DNA of 64,000 bases from Candidatus Tisiphia endosymbiont of Beris chalybata (GCF_964026555.1 NZ_OZ032159.1:620001-684000); one strand, 5' to 3'. Numbered from the stretch's first letter, positions 28,053-38,872 are shown. Made by a program: numbers and translations. Notes: a model not told the origin generated them from the sequence alone.

Positions 28053-31000
28053 TTAAAAACACTCCATCAATTTCTGCAGTAAATCATTCGTCTCTTTCAT
28101 AATATCTTGATCTATTAAGTTTTTGGTAAATATAAGCTTATCACCCTGCTTTAATTTTACTTGGCTGGGGTATTGCATAACAAACTTGCTTACTGGCCCT
28201 GCTACATTCGATTCTTTATAAAATTTGAGAACAAATCCTCGATCCCCTGAATCTAAGGTCTCAATATTCAGTTGCTTGCATTTATATTTTATTTTAACAA
28301 TATTAAGTAAATTAATAAATTCTTGCGGGAGAGCGCCAAAACGGTCGACCATTTCGTCCTGAAAATTTTCAATTTCTATCTCCGAGTTTAGGCTCCCTAC
28401 TCGCCTATATATATTCAGCTTAAGCGCTGAGTCAGAAATATAATAATCTGGAATAAAGACTGGCAGCCCTAGATTAATCACCGGTACGAAATCTTTAGGT
28501 TGGTCTATAGCTTCTTTTTGCAATGTGGCTATTTGCAATGCGGATATTTGCTCATCCAACATTTCTTGATAAAGCTCAACTCCGACTTCTTTGATTTGCC
28601 CCGATTGTTCTTCTCCTACTAAATTACCAAAACCACGTAAATCCATATCATGGCTTGCAATGATAAAACCAGAACCAAGAGCGCAACTATTTTGCATTAT
28701 TTCTAAACGTTTTATTGAAGTAACAGTCATTTTTTTATAATTTGCTAGAGTTAAATAAGCATAACCCCTTACTTTACTCCTTCCTATTCTCCCGCGTAAT
28801 TGATACAGTTGACTTAAGCCTAAACTATCAGCTTTATGAATAATCATAGTATTTGCTTCAGCAATATCGATCCCTGATTCAATTATAGTGGTAGCCACCA
28901 GTATATCAAACTTACCATCCCAAAACTCGCTCATCACCCCATCCACCTTGGCCACATGCATCTGACCATGTGCTACTTTATATTTTAATTCAGGCACTAT
29001 TGCTTGTAAATATGCTTCCACTTCACTTATATCCTTAATCCTAGGTACTACATAAAAACTTCTACCCCCACGAAAACGTTCTTTCAGTAAAGCATCTCTA
29101 ATAATTACTTGATCAAATGGCATGACTATTGTTCTGACTTCTAGCCTATCACTTGGAGGAGTAGAAATAATACTAAGATCCTTAAGCCCTACCATTGACA
29201 TCTGTAGAGTCCGAGGAATTGGGGTCGCCGAAAGAGATAGCACATGCATTTTTGCTCTTAATTTTTTTAAATGCTCTTTTTGGCTGACCCCGAAATGCTG
29301 CTCTTCATCAATTATCAATAATCTAAGATTACTAAATTCTATATTTTTAGTAAGCAAGGCATGGGTGCCAATGATGATATGGGCAGAACCAGACTTAATT
29401 TGCCCCTTAATGATTTTAGCTTCACTAATGGTAACTAAGCTGGATAATTGTACAATATTTAAACTTAAATCTTTAAACCTTTTGAGAAACCTTAAATAAT
29501 GTTGTTTGCAAAGAATAGTAGTAGGAACTACAATAGCTACTTGCGGGGCATTATATTGTTGAAATTCATTATATACCCCATAATTAGAAGATTTCACTAT
29601 CATATAAGCAGCTCGTATAGCTACTTCAGTTTTACCAAAACCCACATCCCCACAAATAAGCCTGTCCATTAGTAGCCCGGAATCAAAATCTTTTTTTATA
29701 TCATTGATAGCATTTAGTTGATCTTCAGTTTCGGTATATTTAAATCTACGACAAAAATTCTCATATTCTTCGGAATCAAATTCTGCCGGGTTAATTGTCG
29801 CTAATTTTCTTTTAGCGGTAATTTCTAATAATTGACCGGCAATCTCAGTAATGCGGTTTTTTAATTTCGCTTTATTCCTTTGCCAGGTAACGCTGCCTAA
29901 CTTGGATAATTCCCCTTCATTACTACCATACTTTTTGATTACATCAATATTTTCAACAGGAATATATAATTTGTCATTATTATCGTATAGGATTTTCAAA
30001 AAATCATGGGCTTTATCTTTAATATTTAACGTTTCTACATTAAGAAACTTCCCTATCCCATGCTCCTTATGGACAATTAATTCTCCTTCACTTAGATTAT
30101 CTAGTTCCATTAAAATGTTTTTTAACTTACGCCTAGGCGACTGCTGTCGCGTACCTACTGCTTTTTCTCCTAAAAGATCTCCAGCAGCAATAAATAAATA
30201 TTTCTCTGTATAGAATCCTTTGCTCAGTGATACCGCTATAAGATTTATTACATTATTTTGCGCAGATTGTATGTTGTCTATTTCTAAAGAAGTCTTGGAA
30301 TAATTACTGATGATATTTTTAAACCTCTCTATATTACTTTTAGATTGACAAAAAATTATTGGTATTTTAGTGTTATTTTTTTCTATTATTTCAAATAGTT
30401 TCTCAAATACTGTCTTATTTTCAATAAAACTGACTGCTGTAATTGTTTCTAATGGATAGGCAAAAGCAGAATTTTCATAGGCAGAATCTGGGGGAATTAT
30501 TAAAATATTGTCCTCTTGTTCCAATCCCTTGCGAATCTGTTCACTAGTATAATAAAGCTGGCTAGTTGGCAGGGCTGGATAAAAAGTATTTAACTTAATC
30601 TTATTAGACTCAACACGCGCAGTGTAAAGGTCTAGACAGTTATTCTCATGTTCAAGAATCGACTGTACAGATAAATTATCATAAATAATCAGGGGATTCT
30701 TTAAGTAATCTATTAACCCATAAGCGGAATTATAAAATAAAGGAGATAAATGCTCATATCCTTGAAATTTTTTGCCTTCGATTATGGATTGATATAAAGG
30801 GAAATTAATATAGTTCACTCCAAAAGCTTTGAGATAATTATCTCTAAAGTTATTTATAGTGGCTGGATCTAATATTACCTCACTAGCCGGATGCAACTCT
30901 AACTCTTGGTGTTCATGAATAGACATTTGGCTGTTAATATCAAATTCTTTAATAGATTCTATATGATCCCAACTAAAATTAATCCGATAACCTTTATTGC

Positions 31001-31514
31001 CTGGCAATACTATATCTACGATCTCACCCCTTACCGAAAATTCCCCACTATCAATGCTACTAGCACTTCTAGTAAAGCTATTATGTACTAAAAATTCCGC
31101 AAGCTGCACTGCGGTTAATTTCATTTGACAATGTAGCTTTAGAAAAGATTCAGCTAAATATTCAGGTGGGGGTAATTTACTAAGCAAATTTACCGCATTA
31201 GTAACTACCAGTTTTCTTGCCGGGTTTATCGCCAAATAGCTTAAGATATTTGCTCGTTCGGATAGGATATTTTGATTAGGTGAGATGCGATCATAGGGAA
31301 TTGTATCGAAACTAGGAAAATATAATATATTTGAATAATTAGGTGGTATATTAGTAGCGTTACTTTTATGCTTAAAAAACAATAATTGTCTGTAACTTTC
31401 TATTGCCTCCTCTTCAGTGGTAAAGATAAGTAAAACATTTCTATTTGTCTTATGAACAAAATGTTCGTGAGCAAAAAAACTTTTGGCTGTAAGGGGTAAA
31501 GGCTGCTTTATCAT
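28053..31514 (-). CDS. mfd: Transcription-repair coupling factor Mfd
   Basis: A 1153-residue SF2 translocase. The N-terminal UvrB-homology part includes [15 protein letters not shown] and [20 protein letters not shown]. The RNA polymerase-interacting domain is near 490-560 ([19 protein letters not shown]). The helicase core has Walker [29 protein letters not shown] (DEEQ box), [14 protein letters not shown] and [17 protein letters not shown]. Mfd removes stalled RNA polymerase and recruits UvrA. It is intact and full length. It begins 12 bases after sdhE on the same strand. Confidence 0.96.
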   Translation of the reverse strand: MIKQPLPLTAKSFFAHEHFVHKTNRNVLLIFTTEEEAIESYRQLLFFKHKSNATNIPPNYSNILYFPSFDTIPYDRISPNQNILSERANILSYLAINPARKLVVTNAVNLLSKLPPPEYLAESFLKLHCQMKLTAVQLAEFLVHNSFTRSASSIDSGEFSVRGEIVDIVLPGNKGYRINFSWDHIESIKEFDINSQMSIHEHQELELHPASEVILDPATINNFRDNYLKAFGVNYINFPLYQSIIEGKKFQGYEHLSPLFYNSAYGLIDYLKNPLIIYDNLSVQSILEHENNCLDLYTARVESNKIKLNTFYPALPTSQLYYTSEQIRKGLEQEDNILIIPPDSAYENSAFAYPLETITAVSFIENKTVFEKLFEIIEKNNTKIPIIFCQSKSNIERFKNIISNYSKTSLEIDNIQSAQNNVINLIAVSLSKGFYTEKYLFIAAGDLLGEKAVGTRQQSPRRKLKNILMELDNLSEGELIVHKEHGIGKFLNVETLNIKDKAHDFLKILYDNNDKLYIPVENIDVIKKYGSNEGELSKLGSVTWQRNKAKLKNRITEIAGQLLEITAKRKLATINPAEFDSEEYENFCRRFKYTETEDQLNAINDIKKDFDSGLLMDRLICGDVGFGKTEVAIRAAYMIVKSSNYGVYNEFQQYNAPQVAIVVPTTILCKQHYLRFLKRFKDLSLNIVQLSSLVTISEAKIIKGQIKSGSAHIIIGTHALLTKNIEFSNLRLLIIDEEQHFGVSQKEHLKKLRAKMHVLSLSATPIPRTLQMSMVGLKDLSIISTPPSDRLEVRTIVMPFDQVIIRDALLKERFRGGRSFYVVPRIKDISEVEAYLQAIVPELKYKVAHGQMHVAKVDGVMSEFWDGKFDILVATTIIESGIDIAEANTMIIHKADSLGLSQLYQLRGRIGRSKVRGYAYLTLANYKKMTVTSIKRLEIMQNSCALGSGFIIASHDMDLRGFGNLVGEEQSGQIKEVGVELYQEMLDEQISALQIATLQKEAIDQPKDFVPVINLGLPVFIPDYYISDSALKLNIYRRVGSLNSEIEIENFQDEMVDRFGALPQEFINLLNIVKIKYKCKQLNIETLDSGDRGFVLKFYKESNVAGPVSKFVMQYPSQVKLKQGDKLIFTKNLIDQDIMKETNDLLQKLMECF

Positions 31515-31526
31515 TATTCATTAAAT

Positions 31527-31796
31527 TTATAAGTCATTTATATCAAAGCTCAGTAGCTGCAACATCACGGTAGAATTAAGATGCTGTGGAGGAATAGTTT
31601 TATTAGTAATCCAGTCATAGATATCTATATCATCCTGGTCAAGTATTAAAGCAAAATTTCTTAAGCTTTCTTGATCCATAGTTGGAAGATAAATTGCCGC
31701 GAATTTACTAAGTATTAAACCTGTTTCTTTACAACCACGATTTTTACTCTGATATAGTAGCTTTTTAGCTAAAGAATTTCTACTAAGAGGTGCCAT
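31527..31796 (-). CDS. sdhE: FAD assembly factor SdhE
   Basis: An 89-residue SdhE/SDHAF2-type protein with the RG-x-E-like motif in SKNRGCKETGLILSKF and the helical pattern ending YDWITNKTIPP. It promotes covalent flavinylation of succinate dehydrogenase. It is upstream of mfd with a 12-base gap, likely one transcript, and is divergent from the rhodanese gene. Confidence 0.85.
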   Translation of the reverse strand: MAPLSRNSLAKKLLYQSKNRGCKETGLILSKFAAIYLPTMDQESLRNFALILDQDDIDIYDWITNKTIPPQHLNSTVMLQLLSFDINDL

Positions 31797-31950
31797 AATA
31801 CAATTTTATAAAAAAAATATCATAATATCCTTTAGATAATTTGACAATTGCCAAATATGAAATATAAAATGTAAATGCAGAAATACAATTCAGCTGCTCT
31901 GAAATATTCCCCTTGAATAAGACGTTAAAATATTAATCAAAACTAAATCT

Positions 31951-32337
31951 ATGAACATCAAAAATATGTCTTCCTTAAAAGCCTATGAGATGTTAACAAT
32001 AGATAATAAAGCTATAATTATTGATGTGAGAACTAGCAATGAGTGGCAAACAGTAGGCGTTCCTCAGCTATCTAAGCAGCAGTTGATATTTCTTAGCTGG
32101 CGCTTATTACCGGATATGTTATTAAATAATCACTTTACCAACCAACTTATGTCACATATTAAAAATGTTGAAACGAATCTATTGTTTCTATGCCGCTCCG
32201 GCGGGAGATCCTATGAAGCAGCGAATTTGATTAGTAGCTTAGGCTATACTAACTGTTATAATATTATCGATGGATTTGAGGGAGGCATTAATGGAATTGG
32301 TTGGCAACGAAATAATTTACCTTGGCAAGTTCTGTGA
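31951..32337 (+). CDS. Rhodanese-like domain protein
   Basis: A 128-residue single rhodanese domain. [17 protein letters not shown] is the CH2A-type start and [16 protein letters not shown] holds the active-site loop C-R-S-G-G-R, so sulfur transfer is plausible. The stop TGA overlaps the GTG start of dnaA by four bases (GTGA), indicating translational coupling. Confidence 0.85.
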   Translation: MNIKNMSSLKAYEMLTIDNKAIIIDVRTSNEWQTVGVPQLSKQQLIFLSWRLLPDMLLNNHFTNQLMSHIKNVETNLLFLCRSGGRSYEAANLISSLGYTNCYNIIDGFEGGINGIGWQRNNLPWQVL

Positions 32338-33725
32338 ATACCAGTAAAAATCAATTCTCTATGGAAGAAATTCATAAATCTCGGGATATCTGGAAACAAG
32401 TATTACTTGATCTTAATAAACATTATGGGGATGCTTTATATAAAAGCTGGTTTAGTAAGATTAGTTTCTTAGAATGTTCGATTAGTACTATTATTCTTTC
32501 TACCCCCACAAATTTTATTCGTGATTGGATAAAAGCCAGATATATCACTACAATATTACAATCTTGGCAATCTTATGACTGCGAAATAAAAACAATTGAA
32601 ATAGTTACTAAAGAATTACCGGATTTGAAGCAAGCTATCTATCATAATTTTGAAAAGCTACCAGCGACAGAAGAAGTAGATACTAGCCCTGAGAGTATAT
32701 TCTCTGCCTTAGACTTACGCTTCACTTTTGATAATTTTGTAGTTGGAGGACCTAATGAATTGGCATATGCTGCTTCAAGGGCGGTTGCAGAGTCAGCGAA
32801 TGCTGTAGCTGAATCCAACCCTTTATTCCTCTATGGAGGGGTGGGGCTTGGTAAAACTCACTTAATGCATGCTATTGCTTGGTATATAAAACATAATAAT
32901 CCACAACGTAAAGTAATTTACATGTCGGCAGAAAAATTTATGTACCAATTTGTTAAAGCCCTGCGTAATAAAGATGTGATGTCTTTTAAAGAAGAATTCC
33001 GGTCAGTTGATGTGCTAATGATTGATGATATCCAGTTTATTTGTGGTAAAGATAGTACTCAAGAAGAGTTTTTCCACACTTTTAATGCTTTAATTGATAA
33101 TAATCGGCAAATGGTTATCTCATGTGATCGCTCTCCCTCAGACCTGGATAATATTGAAGATCGCATAAAGTCTAGGCTCGGTTGGGGGTTGGTTGCAGAT
33201 GTCCATAGCACTACCTATGAGCTTCGCCTTGGGATCTTAGAATCTAAGCTGGAGCAAATGAATATTCATATTCCTAAAAATGTTATTGAGTTTTTAGCAG
33301 CAAAAATAACCTCAAATGTCAGAGAGTTAGAAGGGGCCCTGAATAAAGTTATCGCGCATTCTACTTTAGTTGGGAGAGAAATAACCTTAGAAAACACCCA
33401 AAATATCTTACGGGACTTATTACGTTCTAATGAAAGAATTATTACTATTGAGGATATCCAAAAAAAAGTAGCCCAGCGTTATAATATTAAGTTTTCTGAT
33501 ATGTCCTCCCCTAGACGTATCCGCTCAATAGCTAGGCCAAGGCAACTAGCTATGTATTTAAGTAAAACTTTAACTCCTAAAAGCCTTACTGATATTGGGA
33601 AAAAATTCGGCAAAAAGGATCATACTACTGTAATGCATGCGATTAAAAAAGTAGAAGAATTATGTGAAACTGATATAGAATTCCGTGAAGAACTTGGTTT
33701 ATTAATGAAGATATTACAGAATTAA
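32334..33725 (+). CDS. dnaA: Chromosomal replication initiator DnaA
   Basis: A 463-residue DnaA. Domain I is at residues 8-90 ([20 protein letters not shown]), followed by a short linker. The AAA+ domain has Walker [15 protein letters not shown], Walker [10 protein letters not shown] and sensor [12 protein letters not shown]. Domain IV has [20 protein letters not shown] and [18 protein letters not shown], the duplex-binding signature. I choose GTG 32334, which gives the four-base overlap with the rhodanese gene; TTG 32322 and ATG 32361 are alternatives. I see no cluster of DnaA boxes beside the gene. Confidence 0.96.
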   Translation: MNTSKNQFSMEEIHKSRDIWKQVLLDLNKHYGDALYKSWFSKISFLECSISTIILSTPTNFIRDWIKARYITTILQSWQSYDCEIKTIEIVTKELPDLKQAIYHNFEKLPATEEVDTSPESIFSALDLRFTFDNFVVGGPNELAYAASRAVAESANAVAESNPLFLYGGVGLGKTHLMHAIAWYIKHNNPQRKVIYMSAEKFMYQFVKALRNKDVMSFKEEFRSVDVLMIDDIQFICGKDSTQEEFFHTFNALIDNNRQMVISCDRSPSDLDNIEDRIKSRLGWGLVADVHSTTYELRLGILESKLEQMNIHIPKNVIEFLAAKITSNVRELEGALNKVIAHSTLVGREITLENTQNILRDLLRSNERIITIEDIQKKVAQRYNIKFSDMSSPRRIRSIARPRQLAMYLSKTLTPKSLTDIGKKFGKKDHTTVMHAIKKVEELCETDIEFREELGLLMKILQN

Positions 33726-33726
33726 G

Positions 33727-33850
33727 TATACTCGAATGATCTCCAGATTGGATTTGAAAATGAATGGTGAAGGAGCGCAGCATACGTAAGGTACTTGATC
33801 CCCTGCGCCCATGATATTTTCAAAAAACAATTCTTTAAAGCAAAAGAGTC
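33727..33850 (+). repeat. Diverged palindromic repeat, family C-like (C4)
   Basis: TATACTCGAATGATCTCCAG at the left, GCGCAGCATACGTAAGG in the centre, CATGATATTTTCAAAAAACA and TTCTTTAAAGCAAAAGAGT at the right. The arrangement follows family C but with many changes. Confidence 0.6.
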
Positions 33851-33868
33851 TAACAAAATTAATGTAGG

Positions 33869-34957
33869 TTAAGAACCTTCGATATAATCCCCTATTATGC
33901 TGCTCTCACAGTCCGGACTATAGTCTGCGTTGATCAGATTATCCGCCATACCAGTTAGCAAAGAAGAGGAAGGTTCTATTCTGTCCTCTGCCGCAGTTTG
34001 ATTTATCGATGATCCACTTTGCTCCATTGACATCTCATCACTATCCTTAAATTTTTTGCAGGGCAGTTCACTTAGTCCTGCATCTAACCCTTCTTTATCT
34101 TCCGTTGATAAAGTATCATTTGGTAGATCTATTGTTTGGCCTGTAGCTTTTACTTTATCTAATGCTTCTGGTACCCAATTACGGCCTTTTCCTGCTTTCA
34201 CAATTTGAAAGCCCTGCTTCTCTGCTGCTTCTATATTGTTCGCATCATCATCTACAAATATATTCTTCCCCTTATTTTTTGTGGGGCATAACCTCTCACC
34301 TATCCATATATGCCCTGTTTTACCTTCTACACTCTCACCTATCCATATATGCCCTGTGTTACCTTCTACACCTTTATCCTCCATACCTGATATGATGACA
34401 ATTTTCTTTATCTGCTCTTCATCAAGTTCCAGTATCCTTAATGTCGCTGTTACTGCAGCAGGATATTTGCTAAGTGTATGAATTATAATCTGACATTTTT
34501 CTAGGCACGATAGACAATATTTCAAAAATTCTTTTTGCATTTCAGGCTCATGGATTTTAATTCTAGAGTTTGAAGCTGTTAATATCTCAACCGTCCGCTT
34601 TGCGATGTCGCTAGGTTCATATCCAGGTTCCTTTCGGCCCAGAAGTAGAGCACCATTAACTGCAATGCCGCAACCTATAGGAGTAAAGATAAACTCTTGC
34701 TCCAACTGACTAGTCAGGTTCCCCGTTACCATTGTCCCATCAAAGTCGATCCATACTACCATTTCGAGGCGTATGGATAGATATCCCTCTAGCACCAAAT
34801 TTTTTAGTGCTTCTCCATATCTATCATCTCTTGAATTTATCGTAGAATTTACCGTAGAGGGGTCTAGGTTTTTAAACTCTAGGCTTAACTTCAATCTCGT
34901 TCCTTTCCTTGTTTGCTTCATTGTTGCTTCCTCTGTTGTTTCTCCAGACTTTGCCAT
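33869..34957 (-). CDS. HAD-like protein of unknown role with internal tandem duplication
   Basis: A 362-residue protein. HAD motif I is VVWIDFDGTMVTGNL (D-x-D-G-T) and motif IV is NIFVDDDANNIEAAEKQG (D-D-x-x-x-N). A motif II-like IIIHTLSKYP lies between. Residues near 204-230 contain two copies of a 13-residue unit (VEG-x-TGHIWIGE) encoded by a 39-base tandem duplication. The last 90 residues are acidic and probably disordered. There is no signal peptide. The substrate is unknown; the low-complexity tail and accessory location suggest a lineage-specific, possibly exported protein, which is inference. Confidence 0.65.
   Translation of the reverse strand: MAKSGETTEEATMKQTRKGTRLKLSLEFKNLDPSTVNSTINSRDDRYGEALKNLVLEGYLSIRLEMVVWIDFDGTMVTGNLTSQLEQEFIFTPIGCGIAVNGALLLGRKEPGYEPSDIAKRTVEILTASNSRIKIHEPEMQKEFLKYCLSCLEKCQIIIHTLSKYPAAVTATLRILELDEEQIKKIVIISGMEDKGVEGNTGHIWIGESVEGKTGHIWIGERLCPTKNKGKNIFVDDDANNIEAAEKQGFQIVKAGKGRNWVPEALDKVKATGQTIDLPNDTLSTEDKEGLDAGLSELPCKKFKDSDEMSMEQSGSSINQTAAEDRIEPSSSLLTGMADNLINADYSPDCESSIIGDYIEGS
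34293..34370 (-). repeat. 39-base tandem duplication inside the HAD-like gene
   Basis: Units 34293-34331 and 34332-34370 differ by a single base (CCTGTTTTACC versus CCTGTGTTACC) and are in frame, adding 13 residues. The low divergence indicates a recent event. Confidence 0.95.
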
Positions 34958-35114
34958 AAATACCTTTTAATTATTTAGTTAATAATTAATTAATGTTTTA
35001 ACTTTTTGTAAAAGGTTAATACAGTATTATTAGTATAATAGCAATAAGTTTTTTAGATTTTTTAAGGAATTTATAATATCTTGTAGTAAATTAAAATTAA
35101 GATTGACTGCTTTT

Positions 35115-35260
35115 TAGGTTTTGTGAAGGTTTCTATGTAATGAGTAGATTTATAGGCATTTTTGCTCACAGAACCGCAGCACACTAGGGGATACGTGAGG
35201 ATTCGAGAACGAAAATAACGACGAAATCGACCATTAGAGAGAAACCTTCACAAAACCTAG
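35115..35260 (+). repeat. Palindromic repeat family E, copy E4 (uninterrupted)
   Basis: A 146-base element from TAGGTTTTGTGAAGGTTTC to GAAACCTTCACAAAACCTA, a nearly perfect inverted pair. It lies with B2 in the 538-base gap 34958-35495, which holds no gene that I can support. Confidence 0.9.
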
Positions 35261-35338
35261 TAAGGATAAAGTATATAGGAAGGACAATGAGGCAGTTTAG
35301 AGGTTTAAGCTGCTGCAGAGCTGCATTTTAGCTGCAGG

Positions 35339-35444
35339 TATAGTCAATTAATATAAACTAGGGACGGTTGTTGCTCGTTGCTCGCCTAGTAGTTCTAGGC
35401 TTCGCGCCTCGCGCCTAGTCCTTAATTCATCTTAATTGACTATA
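35339..35444 (-). repeat. Palindromic repeat family B, copy B2
   Basis: Ends TATAGTCAATTAATATAAAC and TTAATTGACTATA; centre GCCTAG-TAGTT-CTAGGC. It is in the opposite orientation to B1 and B3. Confidence 0.88.
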
Positions 35445-35495
35445 GATAAATTTAGGAGGTTATTAATCCTGAGGTTTTAATACGTTATAAAAACT

Positions 35496-35939
35496 TCACT
35501 TATGACTATAATCTTTTTTATTTTTAAGAGTATTAAAAGTGCCTAATAATATACTGATAACCACAGTCAAAATGGTTGAAGCAGCAAAAATACTAGCAAC
35601 AATATAATCAAGCTGGGTAAGGCAGGCAGTAATTATTGCCAATGTTATAATAAATAAAATACTACTAACTCTACCTTTTGTTACTAAGAGTTCATAAGAT
35701 TCAATATTTTTAATTTCTAGCTTATGGCGATGTATTTGTTCTTTCTCAGACATGGCTATTAGCTTAGCTATAGTGCCTGGATAAAGAGTTTCATATTCTT
35801 CTAATAACTCAATAGGAGGCAGGACATGCTCAAATTTCTTACGATAGTATTTATAATCTGAATCCCTAGGAGGGGTCATTTTAAAATAGCCTTTATTGAG
35901 CCTATTATTATTAGCAAAGAAACTTTTATTCTCTTTCAT
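35496..35939 (-). CDS. DUF2335-like predicted membrane protein
   Basis: A 147-residue protein. LPPIELLEEYETLYPGTIAKLI followed by SEKEQIHRHKLE is the DUF2335 pattern, and two membrane helices follow (SSILFIITLAIITACL and YIVASIFAASTILTVVISILL). DUF2335 proteins occur in phage-like and genomic-island settings; a holin-like role has been suggested but I cannot confirm it. It overlaps the preceding small gene by 14 bases and lies just downstream of the GTA-like cluster on the same strand. Confidence 0.7.
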   Translation of the reverse strand: MKENKSFFANNNRLNKGYFKMTPPRDSDYKYYRKKFEHVLPPIELLEEYETLYPGTIAKLIAMSEKEQIHRHKLEIKNIESYELLVTKGRVSSILFIITLAIITACLTQLDYIVASIFAASTILTVVISILLGTFNTLKNKKDYSHK

Positions 35940-36114
35940 AATCTCTTTTTATTTCTTGAAATGCGGAATTAATATCTTTTTCTATTTTGATAAAATATTC
36001 ACGCAAATCTATTTCTTGTTTTTTTCTTAAAGGCGCTGGTAAAATTGTGAAAACGTTTAAAAAATCTGATAAGAACCTAGAAAAACTTGCTAAGAAATAT
36101 TTCATAAATTTCAT
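35926..36114 (-). CDS. Small hypothetical protein upstream of DUF2335 gene
   Basis: A 62-residue protein with a hydrophobic/aromatic start (FMKYFLASFSRFLSDFLNVF) and a charged helical end (YFIKIEKDINSAFQEIKRDY). I do not recognise it. Its end overlaps the start of the DUF2335 gene by 14 bases, and it lies 44 bases after the GTA gp13 remnant on the same strand, so it is probably the next gene of that transcript. Confidence 0.5.
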   Translation of the reverse strand: MKFMKYFLASFSRFLSDFLNVFTILPAPLRKKQEIDLREYFIKIEKDINSAFQEIKRDYERE

Positions 36115-36693
36115 TTATAGTTGAAAATGATTAACATTTTTTAAATTGGTTGACATAATTACAACTTAATGAACCTATCATCAGGTAAAAAAGGTTCACC
36201 CCTGAAATTTACTGCATTCTGAAATTTATTGCAACAAGTTATAAAATTTTTATCGCAGCCAGCGGTAATCCTAGCGGTTTTGTGGTATTTTATGTTATCT
36301 GGAATTACTTTATCAACTATAAGTATATTTTGGGTATGATTTGCAACTTTTGCGCAAAAGGCCCCCTCCCCAAAATTCACATCTCCGCCCATAAAATATC
36401 CATCTTCTTTATTTAGATTGCTGATTCGAATAGTTTTACCAAAAATTTCTTCAATGTTATACAGGGTGCTATACATTGTTTTATCTATTTTGCAGCGTGA
36501 GTCACCAAAATTAGCTCGACAATTCTTACTGTAGGATTGTAATATAGTTTGGTTATAAGCCGCGGTGTTTGAGATGAGATGCAAAGTAAAATCTAGATCT
36601 CTTTTGATATAAGCGTAATGCGCCCCGAAAACTAGAGCAGTGATAGAGAGACTATTTTATGTTAAAATAAATATAAAATAGGAGCAGTCGAAA

Positions 36694-36987
36694 ATGAGTA
36701 AGCCAAAAAGTTACAGTAAAGAATTTAAGTTTAAAGTATCGCTAGAGATGATCCGAGGAGATTTGAGTATTGCTGAAATAATCTCAAAATATCAAGTTCC
36801 AAGGTCGGTAATGACAAGGTGGAAGAAACAATTTTTGGAAAATGGTGCTGATATTTTTAAGTTTAGCTATGAAAACGGTAATTCCTCTAGTTCTACAAGC
36901 GAAATAGAGAAACTGCATGCAACTATTGGCAAATTGAAGGTAGAAAACGATTTTTTGCAGCTCGTATCTGCCAAGTTGAAACTATAA
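36694..36987 (+). CDS. IS3-family transposase OrfA
   Basis: A 97-residue helix-turn-helix protein (KSYSKEFKFKVSLEMIRGDL, IAEIISKYQVPRSVMTRWKK) with a C-terminal leucine-zipper-like helix (IEKLHATIGKLKVENDFLQL). It is the DNA-binding subunit; the full transposase is the OrfAB fusion made by a -1 frameshift near its end. Confidence 0.9.
   Translation: MSKPKSYSKEFKFKVSLEMIRGDLSIAEIISKYQVPRSVMTRWKKQFLENGADIFKFSYENGNSSSSTSEIEKLHATIGKLKVENDFLQLVSAKLKL
36951..36957 (+). promoter_or_regulatory. Programmed -1 frameshift site (T TTT TTG)
   Basis: In the orfA frame the bases read GAT TTT TTG, which forms the slippery heptamer T TTT TTG. After slipping back one base the frame continues open (F-F-A-A-R-I-C-Q-V-E-T-I-K-R-K) directly into orfB with no stop, so an OrfAB fusion is expected. 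Confidence 0.75.
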
Positions 36988-36998
36988 AGAGGAAAGTG

Positions 36999-37892
36999 AT
37001 GGTAGATAAGGATTATAAAGATTTAAGTGTTCGTCGGCAAAGTCAGCTATTGAATCTGAACCGCTCCAGCCTATATTACAAGGATTCGGAGAAGGATCAA
37101 GATAATTATTTAAGTAATAGAATAGTTGAGATCTATAGTAATTATCCGATATATGGTTACCGGCGAATAACGGCGATACTTAGGAGAGAAGTGGTAATTG
37201 TTAACAGCAAAAAAGTCAGGAGGTTGATGAAACTAATGAATTTGCAAGCAATTTACCCTTCGATTAATACAAGTAAAAGAAACCTAAAAGAAGCTATTTA
37301 TCCATATTTGCTATCAGGGTTAGAGGTTATAAAGCCAAATCAGGTATGGCAGGTGGATATCACTTATTTAAGGGTACAAAGTGGTTTTATGTATTTGGTT
37401 GCATTAATCGATGTTTATACTAGATTAGTAGTAGGATATCGTTTATCAAATAGTTTAAATACAGAGAGCTGTTTGCTAGCGTTAGAAGATGCTATAGCTA
37501 AATATGGGAAGCCGTCGATAATTAATAGTGATCAAGGTAGCCAGTTTACCAGCGAGGATTGGATTAATGAATTGAGGAGATGCGTCATAAGCATCAGCAT
37601 GACGGGCAAAGGCAGGTGTAACGATAATGCCCATATTGAGCGTTTATGGCGATCGTTTAAGTATGAGGGGTCGTATTTATACCGGTGTACTTCAGTTTTA
37701 GAGTTGAAAAATAATATCCCGAAATGGTTGAATTGGTATAACAATCAAAGGCCCCATCAGGCTTTGGAGTACAAAACGCCGTTTGAGATATATAGTGGAT
37801 TTATGGATAAGTCTTGCGACTTACCCACAATTCCACTATTACCACAACAGCTACAAAATTATAAAAATAATATTTTTGTAGATAGTTTATGA
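36999..37892 (+). CDS. IS3-family transposase OrfB (DDE integrase)
   Basis: About 298 residues with the DDE catalytic triad in VWQVDITYL, IINSDQGSQF and AHIERLWRSFKYE, plus the RPHQALEYKTPFE C-terminal pattern. The separate start is at 36996/36999, but the main product is probably the frameshifted OrfAB. Confidence 0.92.
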   Translation: MVDKDYKDLSVRRQSQLLNLNRSSLYYKDSEKDQDNYLSNRIVEIYSNYPIYGYRRITAILRREVVIVNSKKVRRLMKLMNLQAIYPSINTSKRNLKEAIYPYLLSGLEVIKPNQVWQVDITYLRVQSGFMYLVALIDVYTRLVVGYRLSNSLNTESCLLALEDAIAKYGKPSIINSDQGSQFTSEDWINELRRCVISISMTGKGRCNDNAHIERLWRSFKYEGSYLYRCTSVLELKNNIPKWLNWYNNQRPHQALEYKTPFEIYSGFMDKSCDLPTIPLLPQQLQNYKNNIFVDSL

Positions 37893-38272
37893 AAATAATA
37901 GTCTCTCTATTTAAAGCTTTTTTGGTCTAAACATAGGGGCGCAGTTCAAAGTACTACATCTATAACTAACGAAATAATTAATTCTTTGAGCAAAACACTG
38001 ATATATTTTTACCACCGCATCAGTTAAATCATGATGTTTTTCTATCCCATGATTCTCAAAAATGCCTCCTAGTATAATATAGTTTTGGCCAGAATCGTTA
38101 AATTCTCCTTCTTGTAAAGTCATCCCAGAATTAGGAATAAAGATTTTATCATCGATTAAAATTGATTTATCAAATTCTGTTAAATATAGATTACTGTTAT
38201 CTGGCAATTTAATGTGAAAACAATATTTCAGCTCTGCGCTTTGAGCCATAGGCAGCGGTATAGTCAAACTGG

Positions 38273-38872
38273 TCATATTACCTCTAATAATTCTATTTCC
38301 GCTAATTCTATTGAGGCATCGTGAGCGTAATGATATTCAAAGCTATCACTACCAAAACGCACTTCTACTTCAAAAAGGTAACTAGCAATTAAAATATGTT
38401 CTTCTTCTAGGGGGGCTTCTAAGCTCACTACTCCGTTAGTGTGATTCACTTTTGGTGCTATGCTGACACTGTCACTAGGATAAACCGAGAACTCACAACT
38501 ATTCCATACCGGCTTAGTAATAATCCTGGAATATGGCATTATTGGATCTTCATAGGTTTTAATTAATTGATATTGCTGCAATTTTCCGTCTCCTTTACTA
38601 ATCACTTGTGTGGTTGCTTGATAATCTAAATTATCTCTAAAACGAAAAGAAAAATTACTACCTCGCCTGGCCCGAAAAAAAGCACTAAACTGTTCAAATT
38701 CCAGGCTACTTAGCCGACAATTTTTAATCAAATATTTTTGTTGAGAATATTCCCTATCTAAATTTCTTACTTCTCTACCAGACAAAGTTGACACACAAGA
38801 AGTAGCGAAAGCAGCTCTACCTATTGCAAAACTTTCAATAAACTGCGGTAACCGTATATCATGAAAATTCAT
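38273..38872 (-). CDS. GTA gp12-like tail protein (DUF2460)
   Basis: A 199-residue DUF2460 protein. FHDIRLPQFIESFAIG, SGREVRNLDREYSQQKYLI, FFRARRGSNFSFRFRDNLDY and RIITKPVWNS all match the family layout. In Rhodobacter GTA this distal tail protein is gp12, directly followed by gp13 as here. It overlaps the gp13 remnant by four bases. gp9-gp11 homologues, which normally precede it, are missing: only 67 bases separate it from gp8. Confidence 0.82.
   Translation of the reverse strand: MNFHDIRLPQFIESFAIGRAAFATSCVSTLSGREVRNLDREYSQQKYLIKNCRLSSLEFEQFSAFFRARRGSNFSFRFRDNLDYQATTQVISKGDGKLQQYQLIKTYEDPIMPYSRIITKPVWNSCEFSVYPSDSVSIAPKVNHTNGVVSLEAPLEEEHILIASYLFEVEVRFGSDSFEYHYAHDASIELAEIELLEVI

Larger units (their letters stand above)
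36645..37908 (+). mobile_element. IS3-family insertion sequence inside GTA gp13
   Basis: A 1264-base element with terminal inverted repeats AGAGAGACTATT and its complement. It carries orfA and orfB in the standard IS3 arrangement with a frameshift signal between them. I do not see a clear target duplication longer than about two bases. Confidence 0.9.
36159..38276 (-). pseudogene. GTA gp13-like tail protein (DUF2163/BR0599), split by an IS3-family element
   Basis: The N-terminal part (38276 down to about 37912) includes KYCFHIKLPDNSNLYLTEFD and ends in VVKIYQCFAQRINYFVSYRC. The C-terminal part (36643 down to 36159) reads ITALVFGAHYAYIKRDLDF, then NCRANFGDSRCKI and TAGCDKNFITCCNKFQNAV with NFRGEPFLP, the cysteine-rich end typical of the family. 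The IS element at 36645-37908 lies between the two halves. The rest of the gene looks undecayed, so the insertion seems recent. In RcGTA this protein belongs to the tail/baseplate hub with gp12, its upstream neighbour here. Confidence 0.8.

Noticed and set aside
29122..31091. Plus-strand frames opposite mfd
   Set aside because: They are antisense to strongly conserved mfd motifs and have no recognisable features.
34162..34481. Overlapping plus-strand frames with a repeated peptide opposite the HAD-like gene
   Set aside because: The repetition reflects the 39-base tandem duplication read on the wrong strand.
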